This document shows, one piece after another, positions 1 to 6,770 of a DNA stretch of 26,388 bases (within the stretch, counting starts at the first letter, position 1; each line of letters begins with the position of its first letter). Position numbers and translations under genes: made by a program. Source of the stretch: Solirubrobacteraceae bacterium (GTDB lineage: Bacteria; Actinomycetota; Thermoleophilia; Solirubrobacterales; Solirubrobacteraceae); assembly GCA_019683665.1 (NCBI GenBank), contig JADGIB010000009.1, forward strand, positions 1-26,388. The letters are read 5' to 3'. The notes beneath the pieces are model-generated. The model worked only from the letters and a program-made list of their open reading frames with translations, did no database searches and was not told the origin of the DNA.

Positions 1-47
1 GCCTCCGCCCAACTGCTCGGGCGCAAATGCCTCCACCTGCAATGGCG

Positions 48-90
48 GTGTGGCACTTGGCGTCCGGATAGCGGCTGCCATGTGCCACAC
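48..90. repeat. Inverted repeat upstream of trpF
   Basis: A perfect 9-bp inverted repeat: GTGTGGCAC at 48-56 and GTGCCACAC at 82-90, separated by 25 bases. It lies in a 195-base stretch that is less GC-rich than the genes and has no convincing reading frame. No T-run follows, so it is not a classic terminator. It could be a regulator operator or part of a leader structure of the trp operon. Function unknown. Confidence 0.4.
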
Positions 91-195
91 GTGGTCTGGG
101 GGAGGGGTGGAAGGGCGCATCGGACAAGCGTGGCGAGCGAGGTGTGACGGCGGACCACCACTTCGTGTCGGGGCTGCGACGCGCAGGTTGCGACA

Positions 196-834
196 ATGCA
201 CCGTCCCGTGAGCATCAAGACCAAGATCTGCGGCGTGACGTCGGTCGAGGACGCCGAGCTGGCCGTCGAGGCCGGGGCCTGGGCGGTCGGGCTCATCTTC
301 CACCGGCCGTCCCCGCGCGCCTGCGCGGTGCCGGAGGCCGAGCGGATCGCCGCGGCGATCCGGCGGCGGGCGCTCGTCGCCGGCGTCTTCCTCAACCACC
401 CGCTCGACCGGATCGTCCGCCTGAACGAGCGCATCGGCTTCGACGTCGTCCAGCTGCACGGCGACGAGGGCGCCGCGTTCGCGACCGAGGTCGGCCGCCG
501 CACCGGCGCGAAGGTCGCGAAGGCCGCGCGCCTGACGAACGCGGGCGACGTCCGCGCGCTCGACGCCTACCGCTCCGTCGACTTCCACCTCGTCGACGGC
601 CCCGGCGGCGGCGAGACGATCGACCCCGCCCTGCTGCGCAACCGCCGCTCCGACATCCCGCTCATCCTCGCCGGCGGCCTCACCCCCGAGAACGTCGCCG
701 CGATGATCGACGCGGTCCGCCCGTTCGCCGTCGACGTCGCCAGCGGCGTCGAGGCCGAGCCGGGCCGCAAGGACCCCGAGCGCGTGCGCGCCTTCCTCGC
801 CGCCGTGGACGGAGCCGCGGTCCCGGGCCGATGA
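196..834 (+). CDS. trpF: Phosphoribosylanthranilate isomerase
   Basis: Converts N-(5-phosphoribosyl)anthranilate to CdRP, the Amadori step of tryptophan synthesis, in the cytoplasm. The 212-aa product has the TrpF TIM-barrel signatures: KICGVT near residues 10-15 with the catalytic general-base Cys12, VQLHGDE at 85-91, HLVDGPGGG with the general-acid Asp134, and the phosphate-binding segments ILAGGLTPENV and VDVASGVE near the C terminus. The start is ambiguous. ATG 196 has a weak AGG eight bases upstream. In-frame GTG 208 would give the tidier N terminus MSIKTKICG but has no Shine-Dalgarno. The stop overlaps the trpB ATG as ATGA (831-834), so the genes are translationally coupled. No trpC is visible upstream. 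Function is certain; the start is not. Confidence 0.95.
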   Translation: MHRPVSIKTKICGVTSVEDAELAVEAGAWAVGLIFHRPSPRACAVPEAERIAAAIRRRALVAGVFLNHPLDRIVRLNERIGFDVVQLHGDEGAAFATEVGRRTGAKVAKAARLTNAGDVRALDAYRSVDFHLVDGPGGGETIDPALLRNRRSDIPLILAGGLTPENVAAMIDAVRPFAVDVASGVEAEPGRKDPERVRAFLAAVDGAAVPGR

Positions 835-2003
835 GCGTCGAGCACCGCTTCGGCCGCTACGGCGGCCAGTACGTCCCCGAGACGCTCATGCCCGCCCTCC
901 AGGAGCTGGAGGCGGCGTGGGTGGCCACGTCGGCCGACCCGGCCTACCACGAGGAGCTCGACCGGCTCCTGCGCGACTACTGCGGCCGCCCGACCCCGCT
1001 GTACCACGCCGAGCGCCTCTCCGAGCACGTCGGCCGCACCGTCCTGCTCAAGCGCGAGGACCTCAACCACACCGGCAGCCACAAGATGAACAACGCGCTC
1101 GGCCAGGCGCTGCTGGCCAGGCGCATGGGCAAGACCCGGATCATCGCCGAGACCGGCGCCGGCTCCCACGGCGTCGCGACCGCGACCGCCTGCGCCCTGC
1201 TCGGCCTCGAGTGCGTCGTCTTCATGGGCACCGAGGACATGCGCCGCCAGCGCCCCAACGTCCTGCGCATGGAGCTGCTCGGCGCCCGCGTCCAGCCCGT
1301 CGACGCCGGCGCGCGCACGCTGAAGGAGGCGACGAGCGAGGCGATCCGCGACTGGGTCACGAACGTCGAGACGACGTACTACGTCATCGGCTCGGTCGTC
1401 GGGCCCGCCCCGTACCCGAGCATGGTCCGCGACCTGCAGCGGCGCATCGGCGACGAGGCCCGGGCCGAGATCCTCGAGCGCTTCGGCCGGCTGCCCAGCC
1501 GCGTCGTCGCCTGCGTCGGCGGCGGCAGCAACGCGATGGGCGCGTTCGCCGCGTTCCTCGACGACCCGGAGGTCGAGCTGATCGGCGTCGAGGCCGGGGG
1601 CGAGGGGCTCGCCTCGATGCGCCACGGCGCCCCGCTCACCGTCGGCGGCCCCGCCGGCGTCCTGCACGGCGCGATGAGCGCGATCATGCAGAGCGAGGAC
1701 GGCCAGATCCTCGAGGCGCACTCGATCTCCGCCGGCCTCGACTACCCGGGCACCGGCCCCCAGCACGCGCACCTGCGCGACACCGGCCGCGCCCGCTACG
1801 AGGCGGTCACCGACGTCCAGGCGCTCGAGGCGTTCCGGACGCTCGCGCGCCTGGAGGGGATCATCCCGGCGCTCGAGTCCAGCCACGCCGTCGCCTGGGT
1901 GCTCGAGCAGCCCCGCGGCGGCGACGAGCTCGACCTCATCTGCCTCAGCGGCCGGGGCGACAAGGACCTGGCCGAGGCCCTGGAGCGGCTGGGGATCGCA
2001 TGA
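831..2003 (+). CDS. trpB: Tryptophan synthase beta chain
   Basis: PLP enzyme that condenses indole with L-serine to give tryptophan, working as an alpha2-beta2 complex with TrpA. The 390-aa protein has normal family length. It begins with the typical RFGRYGGQYVPETLMPAL segment. The PLP Schiff-base lysine is Lys85 in HTGSHKMNN, the catalytic glutamate is Glu107 in IIAETGAGSHG, and the PLP-phosphate loop is CVGGGSNAMG. It overlaps trpF by ATGA at its start and trpA by ATGA at its end (2000-2003), which keeps the two partner subunits in step. This is the catalytically complete TrpB1 type, not the TrpB2 paralogue, judged by length and by pairing with trpA. Confidence 0.98.
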   Translation: MSVEHRFGRYGGQYVPETLMPALQELEAAWVATSADPAYHEELDRLLRDYCGRPTPLYHAERLSEHVGRTVLLKREDLNHTGSHKMNNALGQALLARRMGKTRIIAETGAGSHGVATATACALLGLECVVFMGTEDMRRQRPNVLRMELLGARVQPVDAGARTLKEATSEAIRDWVTNVETTYYVIGSVVGPAPYPSMVRDLQRRIGDEARAEILERFGRLPSRVVACVGGGSNAMGAFAAFLDDPEVELIGVEAGGEGLASMRHGAPLTVGGPAGVLHGAMSAIMQSEDGQILEAHSISAGLDYPGTGPQHAHLRDTGRARYEAVTDVQALEAFRTLARLEGIIPALESSHAVAWVLEQPRGGDELDLICLSGRGDKDLAEALERLGIA

Positions 2004-2779
2004 CCGGCCTGGAGCACATCGCCGCGGCCTTCGCCGGCCGCGACAAGCGCGCCGCGCTCATGCCGTACCTCATGGGCGGCTTCCCCGACGTCGAGACGAG
2101 CGCCGCGATCGGCGACGCCTGCATCGACGCCGGCGCCGACCTGCTCGAGCTCGGCATCCCGTTCTCCGACCCGCTCGCCGACGGCCCGGTCATCCAGGCC
2201 GCCGGCACCGCCGCGCTGCGCGCCGGCGCGACGACCGACGCCGTCCTCGGCGTCTGCGAGCGGCTCGCCGCCCGCGCGCCGGTCGTCCTCATGACCTACG
2301 TGAACATCGTCCTCGCGCGCGGGATCGAGCGGTTCGCCGGCCAGGCCGCCGCGGTCGGCGCCGCCGGCCTCATCGTCCCCGACGTGCCGCTGGAGGAGAG
2401 CGCCGAGCTGCGCGCCGCCTGCGACGCCGCCGGGCTGGCGCTCGTGCCGCTCGTCGCGCCGACGACCCCCGACGAGCGCCTGCGCCGGATCGGCGCCGGG
2501 GCCCGCGGGTTCGTCTACACGGTCTCGGTCACCGGCACGACCGGCGAGCGGCGCGCGCTCGACCCCGGCCCGCTCCTGCAGCGGGTGAAGGCGGCGACCG
2601 ACGTGCCCGTCGCGCTCGGCTTCGGGATCTCGACGCCGCAGCAGGCGGCCGAGGCGGCCGCCGCCGGCGCCGACGGCGTCATCGTCGGCTCGCGGCTCGT
2701 GCGCGCCGCCGCCGAGGCCGACCGGCCCGCCGCCGAGGTCGGCCGGCTCGTCGGCGAGCTCGCCGCCGGGCTCGCCTGA
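2000..2779 (+). CDS. trpA: Tryptophan synthase alpha chain
   Basis: Cleaves indole-3-glycerol phosphate to indole and glyceraldehyde-3-phosphate; indole is channelled to TrpB. The 259-aa TIM-barrel protein has both catalytic acids in LLELGIPFSDPLADGP: Glu50 and Asp61, equivalent to Salmonella Glu49 and Asp60. GFVYTVSVTGTTG (active-site loop) and ALGFGIST plus GADGVIVGSRLV (phosphate binding) follow. The start ATG is embedded in the trpB stop (ATGA). It is the last gene of the visible trp operon; the next gene starts 47 bases later with its own promoter-like hexamer. Confidence 0.98.
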   Translation: MTGLEHIAAAFAGRDKRAALMPYLMGGFPDVETSAAIGDACIDAGADLLELGIPFSDPLADGPVIQAAGTAALRAGATTDAVLGVCERLAARAPVVLMTYVNIVLARGIERFAGQAAAVGAAGLIVPDVPLEESAELRAACDAAGLALVPLVAPTTPDERLRRIGAGARGFVYTVSVTGTTGERRALDPGPLLQRVKAATDVPVALGFGISTPQQAAEAAAAGADGVIVGSRLVRAAAEADRPAAEVGRLVGELAAGLA

Positions 2780-2812
2780 GCCCGGCGCCGGCCGCTCCGC
2801 CCGGCGATCAAC

Positions 2813-2818
2813 TAGGAT
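2813..2818 (+). promoter_or_regulatory. Likely -10 element, leaderless start
   Basis: TAGGAT ends 8 bases before the ATG of the 56-aa membrane peptide gene. At normal -10 to start-site spacing, transcription would begin at or next to the ATG, giving a leaderless mRNA. No clear -35 and no Shine-Dalgarno are visible. The same arrangement recurs at five other genes in the window. Confidence 0.5.
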
Positions 2819-2826
2819 CACGCGCG

Positions 2827-2997
2827 ATGTTTCTCACCACGGCCGCCACTGTCGGCCTCCTCGCCTGGATCGTCCTGTGGTCGATCGGCGCGAAGGCCAT
2901 CGACGCGTTCCTGCTCACGGTGCTGATCATCGTGGTCGCCACGACGATCAAGCTGATGCTCCCGGCCTTCCCGAGCCACCGCCGCAGCGACGACTGA
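2827..2997 (+). CDS. Small two-helix membrane protein (56 aa)
   Basis: A short reading frame of 57 codons including the stop. The predicted peptide starts MFLTTAATVGLLAWIVLWS. It has two hydrophobic helices (about residues 3-20 and 25-46) joined by a short GAKAID turn, and a polar, basic/acidic tail HRRSDD. Codons are strongly GC-ending like the neighbours, which supports real coding. It sits between trpA and livK1; the livK1 GTG follows its stop by 15 bases with a GGAG Shine-Dalgarno, so the two are probably co-transcribed. I do not recognise the family. It could be an accessory peptide of the transporter or an unrelated membrane peptide. Confidence 0.65.
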   Translation: MFLTTAATVGLLAWIVLWSIGAKAIDAFLLTVLIIVVATTIKLMLPAFPSHRRSDD

Positions 2998-3012
2998 CCC
3001 GGAGCCGGGCGG

Positions 3013-4203
3013 GTGCCTCTGCGGGTCCTGGCCGGCTCCGTCGCGCTCGTCCTCGCGGGCGCGCTCATCGCCTGCGGCGACTCCGGAACCCCGCGGACCG
3101 TCGCGGCCTCCGACGAGCTGACGATCTACACGGCCCTGCCCGAGCACGGGCCGCAGGCCCCGCGCGCCCGCGACGTGCTCGACGGGGAGCGTCTCGCGCT
3201 CCTGCTCGCCGACGGCCGGGCCGGCGCGTTCGCCGTCACCCTGCGGCCGGTCAGCGACGCCGCCGAGCCCGACCCGGAGGAGGAGCGCGAGCCGGACGAG
3301 CCCGAGAAGGGCTGGGAGCCGGAGGCGGCCCTGGCGGCGGCCGAGGCCGCGGTCGCCGACCCCACGACGATCGCGTTCATCGGCGACTTCGACGCCGGCG
3401 CGACCGCGCTGACGCTTCCGGTCACGAACCCGCACGACCTCCTCCAGGTCAGCCCGGCGACGACGTACGGCGGCTTCACCGGCGACCCCGGAAAGGCGCC
3501 GGGCGAGCCCGAGAAGTACCAGCCGTCGTCGCGGCCGACGTTCGGGCGGATCGCCGTCTCCGACGCCGTCCAGGCGCGGGCGATGGCCGACGTCCTCGCC
3601 GAGGAGGGCTGCACGCGCGTCGCCGTCCTGCGCGCCCCCAACGCGTTCGACGACAGCCTCGCCCGCCTGTTCGCCAAGGCCGCCGGCCACCGGGGGATGG
3701 AGGTCGTCGTCGACGAGCAGGTCCGCGACGACGACCCTGACGACCACGCCGCGCTCGCCGAGGAGGTCGTCGAGGCGGGCGCCGGCTGCGCGACGTACGT
3801 CGCCGGCCCCGCCGACGCGCCCGCGTCCGTGCTCGGCGCCCTGCACGCGGCCGACCCGACGCTGTCGATCGTCCTCCCGCTCGGCCTCGCCGACGACGGG
3901 GTCGCCCGCGCGCTCGGCCCCGCCGCCGCGGTCACGACCGTTGTCGGGCCGCCGCCGCCCGACCCGGCCCTGCGCACCGCGTTCGAGCGCCGCTTCGGCC
4001 GCGAGCCCGGCCCGTGGGCGGCCTACGGGTTCGACGCGATGCGCCGCGTCCTGCGCGCGATCGAGGCCGCCGGCGGGCGCGGCAACGATCGCCGCGCCGT
4101 CGTCGAGGCGTACCTCGCGCTCGCCCCGCCGCCGGCCCGCCTGGCCCTCTGGCGGCCGACCGCGGACGGGCTGCGCCTTGTCCGCGAGCTGACACTCGCT
4201 TAG
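3013..4203 (+). CDS. LivK-type substrate-binding lipoprotein, divergent copy
   Basis: Probable periplasmic-binding-fold lipoprotein of the branched-chain/polar amino-acid ABC transporter family. The 396-aa product starts at GTG 3013, with GGAG eight bases upstream. It has a lipoprotein signal peptide ending in LIAC (Cys21). It aligns by eye with the next gene product over most of its length: IAFIGDFDAGATA versus IGYIGEFNSGASA, QVSPATTYGGFTGD versus QVSPANTYVGLTTD, and AAYGFDAMRRVL versus AIYGYEAMKLFL. An acidic Glu/Asp/Pro stretch (about residues 85-99) is not matched in the paralogue. It is shorter and more diverged than livK2, so it may bind a different ligand or act as a sensor/scavenger. 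The stop TAG is the first base triplet of an inverted repeat leading into livK2. Confidence 0.85.
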   Translation: MPLRVLAGSVALVLAGALIACGDSGTPRTVAASDELTIYTALPEHGPQAPRARDVLDGERLALLLADGRAGAFAVTLRPVSDAAEPDPEEEREPDEPEKGWEPEAALAAAEAAVADPTTIAFIGDFDAGATALTLPVTNPHDLLQVSPATTYGGFTGDPGKAPGEPEKYQPSSRPTFGRIAVSDAVQARAMADVLAEEGCTRVAVLRAPNAFDDSLARLFAKAAGHRGMEVVVDEQVRDDDPDDHAALAEEVVEAGAGCATYVAGPADAPASVLGALHAADPTLSIVLPLGLADDGVARALGPAAAVTTVVGPPPPDPALRTAFERRFGREPGPWAAYGFDAMRRVLRAIEAAGGRGNDRRAVVEAYLALAPPPARLALWRPTADGLRLVRELTLA

Positions 4204-4250
4204 CAATCGACGGGGCCTGCCCGTGCGGGCTCCGACCACTTGTCGATTGC
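4203..4250. repeat. Inverted repeat between livK1 and livK2
   Basis: Perfect 9-bp arms GCAATCGAC (4203-4211) and GTCGATTGC (4242-4250) enclose a smaller GCCC/GGGC hairpin (4219-4222 and 4227-4230, loop GTGC). The left arm starts on the last base of the livK1 stop codon; the right arm overlaps the presumed -35 of livK2. No T-run follows. It may be an operator, a weak terminator for livK1, or an mRNA 3'-end stabiliser. Confidence 0.55.
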
Positions 4251-4276
4251 CGTTCGACCACTCAGCGGCGTACTAT
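4247..4276 (+). promoter_or_regulatory. Probable promoter of livK2
   Basis: TTGCCG (4247-4252), an 18-bp spacer and TACTAT (4271-4276) make the best -35/-10 pair I found between the two livK genes. The predicted transcript starts near 4283, leaving a leader of about 32 bases that carries a strong GGAGG (4304-4308). The -35 overlaps the right arm of the inverted repeat, so binding there could control this promoter. Confidence 0.55.
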
Positions 4277-4314
4277 GCCGCGGCACATCAGCTTCACCCG
4301 ACTGGAGGGAATCC

Positions 4315-5616
4315 GTGAGGCTTCGTTTCATTGCGGTCGCCGGCTGCGTCGGCGTCCTGGTCTTCGGCGTGGCCGCATGCGGCGACGACGACGACAACGG
4401 CGGCGGTGGCGGCGGCGCGAGCACCGGGGCGGCGACCGCCGGCGGCGGTGGCGGCGAGACCGTCAAGATCTACTCGTCGCTCCCGCTGCAGGGCGCCTCG
4501 AAGGACCAGACCGCGGCGATGGTGCAGGGCATCGAGCTCGCCCTGGAGGAGGCGGGCGGCACGGCCGGCGACGTGACCGTCGAGTACGAGTCGCTCGACG
4601 ACTCGACCGCCCAGGCCGGCAACTGGGATCCGGGCCAGACCGCCCAGAACGCCCGCAAGGTCGCCCAGGACGACAAGGCGATCGGCTACATCGGCGAGTT
4701 CAACTCGGGCGCGAGCGCGATCTCGATCCCGATCATCAACGAGGCCGGGATCCCGCAGGTCTCGCCGGCGAACACGTACGTGGGCCTCACGACCGACGAG
4801 CCCGGCTCCGAGCAGGGCGAGCCGGCCAAGTACTACCCGACCGGCAAGCGCACCTACCTGCGCATCGTGCCGCGCGACACGATCCAGTCGGCCGCGCTGC
4901 TGACGCAGATGAAGCAGGACGGCTGCACGAAGGTCGCGGTCGCCAACGACAAGGAGACCTACGGCGCCGGCCTGGCCCGCCTCATGGAGATCCAGGCGCC
5001 CGACATCGGCGGCATCGAGATCGTCACCAACGAGGGCATCGACAAGGCCGCGGCCAACTTCCGCTCCTTCGCGGCGAACATCAAGAGCAAGGGCGCGGAC
5101 TGCTTCTTCTTCGCCGGCGTGACCGCCAACGGCGCCGTCCAGATCTTCAAGGACGTCGCGGCGGCCCTGCCGGAGGCGAAGCTCTACGGCCCGGACGGCG
5201 TCTGCGAGTCCGGCTTCACGAACCCGTCGAAGGGCGGCATCCCGAAGTCGATCGCGCCGCGCTTCAAGTGCTCGGTCGCGACGCTCGACCTGCAGTCCTA
5301 CCCGGGCGGCCAGGAGTTCCTGGACGCGTTCAGCGCCAAGTACGGGAACGACAACCCCGACCCGTACGCCATCTACGGCTACGAGGCGATGAAGCTGTTC
5401 CTCGACACGCTGGCCGGGCTGGGCGACAAGGCGACCGACCGGGAGGCGGTCCTGCAGGCGCTGTTCGACACGAAGGACCGTGACTCGGTGCTCGGCACGT
5501 ACTCGTTCGACGAGAACGGCGACACGACCCTGACGTCCTACGGCATCTACGAGGTCGGCGACGACGGCAACCCCGTCTTCGCGTCGGCCGTCGAGGCGCA
5601 GGGCGCGGAGCAGTAG
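4315..5616 (+). CDS. LivK-type amino-acid-binding lipoprotein
   Basis: Ligand-binding lipoprotein of a HAAT-family ABC transporter; presents amino acids or related ligands to LivHM at the outer face of the membrane. The GTG at 4315 is chosen because GGAGG lies six bases upstream and it gives a clean signal peptide, MRLRFIAVAGCVGVLVFG, ending in the lipobox VAAC (Cys22). Frames extending upstream would add a non-signal leader. A flexible DDDDNGGGGGG linker follows the lipid anchor, then the type-I binding fold (VKIYSSLPLQG through about residue 425). The mature protein is about 410 aa. The first codons are unusually AT-rich for this genome, as expected for efficient initiation of an abundant binding protein. 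The exact ligand cannot be told from sequence. Confidence 0.93.
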   Translation: MRLRFIAVAGCVGVLVFGVAACGDDDDNGGGGGGASTGAATAGGGGGETVKIYSSLPLQGASKDQTAAMVQGIELALEEAGGTAGDVTVEYESLDDSTAQAGNWDPGQTAQNARKVAQDDKAIGYIGEFNSGASAISIPIINEAGIPQVSPANTYVGLTTDEPGSEQGEPAKYYPTGKRTYLRIVPRDTIQSAALLTQMKQDGCTKVAVANDKETYGAGLARLMEIQAPDIGGIEIVTNEGIDKAAANFRSFAANIKSKGADCFFFAGVTANGAVQIFKDVAAALPEAKLYGPDGVCESGFTNPSKGGIPKSIAPRFKCSVATLDLQSYPGGQEFLDAFSAKYGNDNPDPYAIYGYEAMKLFLDTLAGLGDKATDREAVLQALFDTKDRDSVLGTYSFDENGDTTLTSYGIYEVGDDGNPVFASAVEAQGAEQ

Positions 5617-5634
5617 CGGATCCGAGCCACCCGC

Positions 5635-5668
5635 CGGGGCCCGCGCCGGCGCGACCGCGCGGGCCCCG
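5635..5668. repeat. GC-rich hairpin between livK2 and livH
   Basis: A perfect 12-bp stem, CGGGGCCCGCGC (5635-5646) pairing with GCGCGGGCCCCG (5657-5668), with a 10-base loop, starts 18 bases after the livK2 stop. There is no T-run. In the 80-base gap before livH it is well placed as an attenuator or as a 3' mRNA barrier that lets the binding protein be made in excess over the permease. That role is inferred by analogy with other binding-protein operons. Confidence 0.65.
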
Positions 5669-5696
5669 CGGCTCGCCTTCGCCCTGAACATCGCTC

Positions 5697-6770
5697 ATGG
5701 AAGCAAGCACCAGCGCTCCATCCCCGCCGCCCGCGATCGCGCGCGGCGTGGGCGCGACCGTGCAGGAGCTCCTCAGCAAGTACGGGCTCATCGCCCTGCT
5801 GCTGGTCCTGCCGGTCGTCTACGGCATCCAGGACCTGCGCGACGACGGCAACCTCGCCGGCATCGCCAACAACCTGTTCGACGGCCTCTCCAACGGCGCG
5901 ATCATCGCGCTCATCGCCGTCGGCTACACGCTCGTCTACGGCATCATCGAGCTGATCAACTTCGCCCACGGCGAGGTGTTCATGATCGGGTCGTTCACGG
6001 CCGTCGCCTTCTGGGGCCTCATCGGCCTCGGCCTCGGCAGCTCCGTGATCGGCCTCGTCCTCGGCCTGCTCCTCACGCTCCTCGTCGCGATGGCCACCTG
6101 CGGCGGGATGAACGTGATGATCGAGCGGGTCGCCTACCGCCCGCTGCGCGGCGCGCCGAAGCTCGCGCCGCTCATCACCGCGGTCGGCATGTCGTTCATC
6201 CTGCAGAACGTCGGCCTGCTGTGGCTCGGCGGCTCGCCGAAGTCGGTCGACGACCTCATCCGCGCGCAGGACGACCTGTTCACGGTCATCGGGATCAACG
6301 TCAGCCGGGCCGACCTGCTCGCGTTCGCGGTGACGGTCCCGCTCGTCGTCCTCCTGACCCTGTTCGTGACGCGGGCGCGCCTGGGCAAGGCGATGCGCGC
6401 CACGGCGCAGGACCCGGAGGCGGCCCGCCTCATGGGCATCAACGTCGACACGACGATCTCGCTGACGTTCCTGATCGGCGGGATGATGGCCGGCGCGGCG
6501 GGCCTGACGTACGCCCTGTACCAGACGACGATCTGGTTCTTCCAGGGCTTCCAGGCCGGCCTGCTCGCCTTCACCGCCGCGGTCATGGGCGGCATCGGCA
6601 ACCTCCGCGGCGCCGTCCTCGGCGGGCTGATCATCGGCTGCATCCAGCAGATCTCCGACAACCGGATCTCGCCGTCGTGGACGCCGGCGATCGTCTTCGC
6701 CTACCTGATCCTGATCATGGTCTTCCGGCCGCAGGGCCTGCTGGGCGAGGAGACGAGGGAGGCCGGATGA
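5697..6770 (+). CDS. livH: Branched-chain amino-acid ABC permease, LivH type
   Basis: Inner-membrane permease subunit that pairs with LivM to form the translocation channel. The 357-aa protein has about eight hydrophobic helices. It carries the LivH hallmarks GLSNGAIIALIAVGYTLVYG, INFAHGEVFMIG near the N terminus, and RATAQDPEAARLMGINVD (the coupling-helix region that contacts the ATPases). The start ATG 5697 lacks a Shine-Dalgarno. In-frame GTGs at 5748 and 5760 would remove a Pro/Ser-rich leader and are possible alternatives. Its end overlaps livM as ATGA (6767-6770). Confidence 0.95.
   Translation: MEASTSAPSPPPAIARGVGATVQELLSKYGLIALLLVLPVVYGIQDLRDDGNLAGIANNLFDGLSNGAIIALIAVGYTLVYGIIELINFAHGEVFMIGSFTAVAFWGLIGLGLGSSVIGLVLGLLLTLLVAMATCGGMNVMIERVAYRPLRGAPKLAPLITAVGMSFILQNVGLLWLGGSPKSVDDLIRAQDDLFTVIGINVSRADLLAFAVTVPLVVLLTLFVTRARLGKAMRATAQDPEAARLMGINVDTTISLTFLIGGMMAGAAGLTYALYQTTIWFFQGFQAGLLAFTAAVMGGIGNLRGAVLGGLIIGCIQQISDNRISPSWTPAIVFAYLILIMVFRPQGLLGEETREAG

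Noticed and set aside
27..71. Possible trp leader peptide MPPPAMAVWHLASG
   Set aside because: Only one Trp codon, no following terminator/antiterminator pair and no Shine-Dalgarno; likely chance.
1..81. Minus-strand frame starting MAAAIRTPSATPP and running off the window
   Set aside because: No Shine-Dalgarno or promoter and mixed codon use; too short to judge.
2..211. Open frame from the window edge ending in TGA that overlaps GTG 208 (GTGA), as if an upstream gene were coupled to trpF
   Set aside because: Third codon positions are not GC-biased as in the neighbours, it is Cys-rich, and it matches no trp enzyme C terminus.
2782..2791. CCGGCGCCGG palindrome just after the trpA stop; the same sequence lies at 23130-23139 after the transglycosylase stop
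   Set aside because: Ten-base GC palindromes are expected by chance at this base composition; no T-run, too short for a terminator.
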